From UBA11164 sp002420085 (GTDB lineage Bacteria > Pseudomonadota > Gammaproteobacteria > Xanthomonadales > Xanthomonadaceae): a stretch of DNA of 10,193 bases. The number at the start of each line of letters is the position of its first letter. Positions within the stretch are counted from its first letter, which is position 1. Made by a program: the position numbers and the translations under genes. Location of the stretch: positions 1 through 10,193 of the forward strand of contig DALYLJ010000119.1 in assembly GCA_031976395.1 (NCBI GenBank), given 5' to 3'. Below, piece by piece: positions 6,808 to 10,193 of the stretch. The notes under the pieces were generated by a model. That model did no database searches. It saw only the letters and a program-made list of their open reading frames with translations, and was not told where the DNA came from.

Positions 6808-8651
6808 ACTTCGTTCAGCGCCTGAGCATCAGGGTTGGCGGCTGCCTGCCAGAGCGGCAGCGATGGCCCGCACTGGCCCTGACTGGAGCCTATCTGCTGG
6901 CGATCACGGCGTTCGTCGGGCTGACCCTGGCAGGCATCATGGCCTCAGGGTTTCGGCAACCGGCGCTGGATCAGTTCCGCATGCTGGTCGATTATCTCGG
7001 CCGGCCGTTTCCGGAAAACCTGATCCAACTGGAGAATGGTCATCGTCCGATCATTCCGGCCCTGGTGCGGGTGTTCGAGTTGTACTGCTGTGCCGGCAAT
7101 CTGTACCTGCAACTGACCCTGGGCACCGCGCTGGCGTTGCTGGCGGTGGCGGTGCCGGCGATTTCGGCTTGGCGCGAGCCGGGCTGGTCACGCCCGGCTC
7201 GGTTGGCGGCGGTCCTGCTGGCGACCCTGATGGTGCTGTGGTTCGCGAATGCTCGGATGTTGCTGCATGGTCACGAGTCGGTGCATGCCTATCTGGTGAT
7301 CGCTTCGGTCGGGCTGGCGTCAGTGGCGACCTGGCGGGCGGCACGAGGACCGCACGGTGGACGCTGGCTGGCCTGGGCCATTCTGGCGGCGTTGGCGGCC
7401 ACCTTCAGTTTCGGGCCGGGGATTGCGGCTTTTCCGATGGTCATCCTGCTCGCCTGGCTGCTCGGCCTGCGTGGCTGGCGCTTGCTGGCGCCGGTGGTGG
7501 CCATGGCGGTCACGCTGTGGGCCTACCTGTTCGTGTTGCCGGGTGATGAAGGCGTTCGTGGCAACCTGCATTTCGTGCCGTTGGAAAACCTGGTGGTGGC
7601 GCTGCGTTGGTCAGCCTCGCCCTGGGTCCACGCCTGGCTGGGCAGTGCCGAGCCGGACATGCCGAACTGGCTCGGCGAGGCATTCGCGGCACGGCCGCCG
7701 ATCGGGACGTTATTACGGGTCACGGCGGGTTGGGTCGCGCCGAACGGTGTGCTGGCATCACCCTTGCCACTGGTGATCGGTATGCTCGGCCACCTGTGGC
7801 TGGCCGGGTCGCTGTGGACGGCCGGGCGACGCCCCGAGCAAATCACGCGCACGGCCGGGATCGGTCTGGGCCTGGCCCTGTTCGCGGCCGGTGTCGGGGC
7901 GGTGATCGCGCTCGGACGGGTGCAGTACTTCCAGGTATTCCCCGACCAGATCTTCGCCGATCGCTACCTGTTGTGGCCCTGCCTGTTCTGGGGAGGGCTG
8001 CTGCTGTTCGGTCTGGCCCAGGCACAAGGGTCGGTCGGCATCCGCCGCCGACTGGCCCTGACCATACCCTTGCTGTTGGCGGTGCTGGTCTGGCCGAGCC
8101 AGTTGGCCTGGATGGGGTTGGGGCAGTCGATGGAACACTGGGTGGCACGCTCGGAGCCGGCCGCGCGGCTGGGCATCTTCGATCCATTGGTGTTGCCCGA
8201 CAACGATGCGGCCCGCCGCGAGCAGGTCGAGACCGCGATTGCACTGATGCGCGAACGCGAGGTGATCTATTTCCGCCGGCCCTTGCCGGATGCGGTGCCG
8301 CAGTTCGCGGTAGGGCCGGAAACGGTTGATCTCAAGGCTACCGCCTGGGTCGATGATGGCTCGGGGCGACGCGAGGCGCTGCGTCTGGAGGGCTGGTCGC
8401 GACGTTCGCTGCGGCGCGAAGCCTATCTGGTGGTGCTCGACGGCGATGGCGGGGTGCGCGGCCTGGTGATGCCCACCCATGCCAGTCCGGGCGAGCCGCG
8501 CTGGCGTGGGGTGCTGGGGTGGCGGCGTGGGTTGGATGGTTATCTGCGCTTCGATCCAAGCTTGACCGGACCGCTCGACATCGTGCTGCTGGGCGAGGAT
8601 GGTCCGATCCGGGTCGGCGGACTCGACCTGTCGGTGCTGCCGGCGGACTGA
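6804..8651 (+). CDS. Polytopic inner-membrane protein of unknown function
   Basis: A 615-aa protein with about eleven predicted membrane helices, judged by eye: near 22-46, 101-122, 133-150, 160-177, 188-205, 207-223, 227-245, 319-339, 351-371, 388-406 and 416-436. A hydrophilic C-terminal domain follows (about 440-615). The loop after the first helix (about 51-98) holds conserved-looking charged and aromatic residues (LDQFRMLVDYLGRPFPENL, then ENGHRP). The layout, with a charged first loop, many helices and a soluble tail, is reminiscent of GT-C glycosyltransferases, but I see no diagnostic motif and do not assign that function. The ATG at 6804 has GAAGGA (6792-6797) six bases upstream and overlaps the peptidase stop (ATGA). 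The two are therefore translationally coupled and probably functionally linked. It ends in a hairpin shared with the convergent M28 gene. Confidence 0.88.
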   Translation: MNFVQRLSIRVGGCLPERQRWPALALTGAYLLAITAFVGLTLAGIMASGFRQPALDQFRMLVDYLGRPFPENLIQLENGHRPIIPALVRVFELYCCAGNLYLQLTLGTALALLAVAVPAISAWREPGWSRPARLAAVLLATLMVLWFANARMLLHGHESVHAYLVIASVGLASVATWRAARGPHGGRWLAWAILAALAATFSFGPGIAAFPMVILLAWLLGLRGWRLLAPVVAMAVTLWAYLFVLPGDEGVRGNLHFVPLENLVVALRWSASPWVHAWLGSAEPDMPNWLGEAFAARPPIGTLLRVTAGWVAPNGVLASPLPLVIGMLGHLWLAGSLWTAGRRPEQITRTAGIGLGLALFAAGVGAVIALGRVQYFQVFPDQIFADRYLLWPCLFWGGLLLFGLAQAQGSVGIRRRLALTIPLLLAVLVWPSQLAWMGLGQSMEHWVARSEPAARLGIFDPLVLPDNDAARREQVETAIALMREREVIYFRRPLPDAVPQFAVGPETVDLKATAWVDDGSGRREALRLEGWSRRSLRREAYLVVLDGDGGVRGLVMPTHASPGEPRWRGVLGWRRGLDGYLRFDPSLTGPLDIVLLGEDGPIRVGGLDLSVLPAD

Positions 8652-8662
8652 GCCGCCGGCAG
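8637..8662. terminator. Bidirectional hairpin between convergent genes
   Basis: CTGCCGGCGG (8637-8646) and CCGCCGGCAG (8653-8662) form a perfect 10-bp GC-rich stem with the six-base loop ACTGAG. The loop holds the TGA stop (8649-8651) of the membrane-protein gene, and the stem overlaps its last codons. The M28 gene stops on the other strand at 8671, so one hairpin could end both transcripts. No T-run is present on either side, so termination is inferred from position and stem strength. Confidence 0.6.
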
Positions 8663-8670
8663 GGCTTCGC

Positions 8671-10104
8671 TCAGCGGGTCGGGGCCGGACGCGGCCGGGC
8701 CTGCGGCCGACCTTCGGCGTCGGCCATCAGATAGGCGAAGGCGGCATAGGCAGCGACCTGCTGGTCGAGTGCGGCCGGTTCGATCTTGTCGAGGGTGTCG
8801 TCGGCGGTGTGGTGGTAGTCGAAGTAATCGGTGCCGTCCTGGGCCAGTTGTGCCCAGGCGACGCCGCGTTCGGCCAGCGGCACGATGTCCGGGCCGGGGC
8901 CGCCACCGCTGCGCTGGGTTTCGATGCCGAGCGGGGCCAGCACATGGCCGATCTGTTCGATCAGCGGCCAGGAAGCTTCATCGACCCCAGCGCGCAGGGC
9001 GTAGATGCGGCCGGCGCCGAAATCGCTTTCGGCGCCGATGATGTGCTTCGACAAGGTATCGGCATGGGCCGCAGCGTAGGCGCGGGCGCCGATCAGGCCC
9101 TGCTCCTCGTTGGCCCAGGCGATCACCCGGACGCTGCGGGCCGGTCGTTCGGCGGCGGGCAGTTGGCCGATCAGGGCTCCGGCGGCCATGGTGATGGCGA
9201 CGCCGGCGCCGTCGTCGATCGCGCCGGTGCCGAGATCCCAGGAGTCGAGGTGGCCGCCGATCACTACCACTTCATCGGGCTGGCTGCGGCCGGTGATTTC
9301 GCCGATGACGTTGTGCGAGGTGTATTCGCCGTCAAGGCCGACGTCGAGGTCCAGCCGCAGGCGCACGGGCACCCCGCGTGCCAGCAGGCGTTCGATCTGG
9401 TCGGCGTCGGGGTTGGCCAGCGCCGCCGCCGGAATCGGTCGGACGCCATCGGCGTAGCTCATCATGCCGGTGTGCGGGAAGCGGTGCGAGTCGGTGCCGA
9501 TCGAGCGGATCAGCAGGGCCGATGCTCCCTTGGCCGAGGCCACCGAGGCGCCGCGACTGCGTGCGGCCACCGCTGGGCCATAGCCACGGCCGTCACGGAA
9601 TCGGGTCATGCGGTAGCCGATGTAGGCGATTCTGCCGTCCAGGCTGGCATCCGGCACTGCTTCCAGGGCGGCCAGGTCGGCAAAGGCGACCACCTCGGCT
9701 TCCAGGCCCTTCCGATCGGTGCCGACACTGCCGCCCAGGGTGGTGATGGCCAGCGGCTGGGCGAACGGCGGCAACACCTCGGCGCGCTCATGGCCGCGTC
9801 GCCAGATCGGGAATTTGACCGGCTCCAGCCAGACTCGGTCGTAACCGAGCGCCTCGAAGCGTGCCCGTGCCCAGGCCACGGCCCGGGCATCGGCCTCGGT
9901 GCCGGCCAGTCGGGCGCCGACCTCGGTGGTCAGCGATTCGACCAGGGACCAGGCGGCATTGTCGGCGACAGCCCGTTCGCGCAGGGCGATCGCCCGCGCC
10001 TGCGAGGTCGGCGAGACCGAGGGCGAAATGCCATCGGCGGCACGGATCGGCGACGCAAACAACAGGGCCAGTGCCGGGGCCAGACAGGCAATCAGTCGGG
10101 TCAT
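8671..10104 (-). CDS. Secreted M28 family zinc peptidase with PA-like insert
   Basis: A 477-aa exported aminopeptidase or carboxypeptidase of family M28, closest by eye to the carboxypeptidase Q (PGCP) type. The start is the ATG at 10104, with GGAAG seven bases upstream, followed directly by a signal peptide (MTRLIACLAPALALLFASPIRA, cleavage near residue 22). The longer reading from 10140 adds twelve residues before the signal and is less likely. A protease-associated-like insert occupies about 105-255. All expected co-catalytic zinc ligands are visible: His285 (GGHLDSWD), bridging Asp297 (AIDDGAG), Glu334 next to catalytic Glu333 (NEEQG), Asp361 (ESDFGA) and His432 (YHHTADDT). It should therefore be active, releasing amino acids from peptides in the periplasm or outside the cell. 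It converges on the membrane-protein gene with 19 bp between stops. The last residues are Pro/Arg-rich and probably disordered. Confidence 0.95.
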   Translation of the reverse strand: MTRLIACLAPALALLFASPIRAADGISPSVSPTSQARAIALRERAVADNAAWSLVESLTTEVGARLAGTEADARAVAWARARFEALGYDRVWLEPVKFPIWRRGHERAEVLPPFAQPLAITTLGGSVGTDRKGLEAEVVAFADLAALEAVPDASLDGRIAYIGYRMTRFRDGRGYGPAVAARSRGASVASAKGASALLIRSIGTDSHRFPHTGMMSYADGVRPIPAAALANPDADQIERLLARGVPVRLRLDLDVGLDGEYTSHNVIGEITGRSQPDEVVVIGGHLDSWDLGTGAIDDGAGVAITMAAGALIGQLPAAERPARSVRVIAWANEEQGLIGARAYAAAHADTLSKHIIGAESDFGAGRIYALRAGVDEASWPLIEQIGHVLAPLGIETQRSGGGPGPDIVPLAERGVAWAQLAQDGTDYFDYHHTADDTLDKIEPAALDQQVAAYAAFAYLMADAEGRPQARPRPAPTR

Positions 10105-10141
10105 GCGGGGACTTCCAGGGTGGTGGGCCGGGCTGGACATT

Positions 10142-10164
10142 CGCCCGAGCGATTCGATCGGGCG
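10142..10164. other. Inverted repeat upstream of the M28 gene
   Basis: CGCCCGA (10142-10148) and TCGGGCG (10158-10164) form a 7-bp stem with a nine-base loop, about 38 bp upstream of the M28 start. It could be an operator, part of the M28 leader, or the terminator of a gene beyond the right edge. The remaining bases to 10193 show nothing I can name. Confidence 0.3.
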
Positions 10165-10193
10165 GACGGCGAGCGGTGGCCGATGGCGGTGGA

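Noticed and set aside
7607..8329. Alternative plus-strand frame inside the membrane-protein gene
   Set aside because: It is Gly/Arg/Ala-rich and out of frame with a gene showing clear membrane helices and a coupled start, so it is not coding.

Overview
The window looks like a chromosomal segment of a GC-rich gammaproteobacterium, most likely in the Xanthomonadales/Lysobacterales. This is inferred from strongly G/C-biased third codon positions, short overlapping operons, secreted M28 and M61-like peptidases typical of that order, and (AATCCCG)n-type heptad repeats between genes. A 10-N run at 1747-1756 shows it comes from a scaffolded draft assembly or metagenome bin. I see no transposase, integrase, phage gene, CRISPR array, rRNA or tRNA. 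Gene content is mostly housekeeping or efflux, and I do not see a clear new defence or mobile system. The unusual material is in the intergenic DNA.

Left part (1-434): a heptad repeat array runs into the window edge. A possible promoter and 5' hairpin follow, then a small gene for a two-motif CDGSH iron-sulfur protein. About 216 bp follow without a gene and contain one clean hairpin.

Efflux operon (651-4850): a lipoprotein periplasmic adaptor (membrane-fusion protein) with a TTG start overlaps by ATGA an HAE-1-type RND inner-membrane permease. Together they should form the inner-membrane and periplasmic parts of a proton-driven tripartite drug pump. No outer-membrane channel gene is present, so a TolC-type partner must be encoded elsewhere. 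The N run falls inside the permease start and shifts its frame. Deleting exactly the ten Ns restores a canonical RND N-terminus. A strong hairpin follows the permease.

Middle (4881-5565): a short unrecognised ORF whose only long start lies inside that hairpin, then about 240 bp of noncoding DNA. This holds a palindrome-rich, possibly multi-branched element (5387-5480), a second heptad array (5507-5541) and, directly after it, an extended -10-like promoter placed so that transcription could begin at the ATG of the next gene.

Right part: a two-gene unit (5566-8651) encodes a secreted M61/M1-like gluzincin metallopeptidase translationally coupled to a polytopic membrane protein with a soluble C-terminal domain of unknown function. 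It converges on a minus-strand gene for a secreted M28 zinc peptidase with a PA-like insert (8671-10104). The convergent genes share one perfect hairpin whose loop holds the stop codon of the plus-strand gene.
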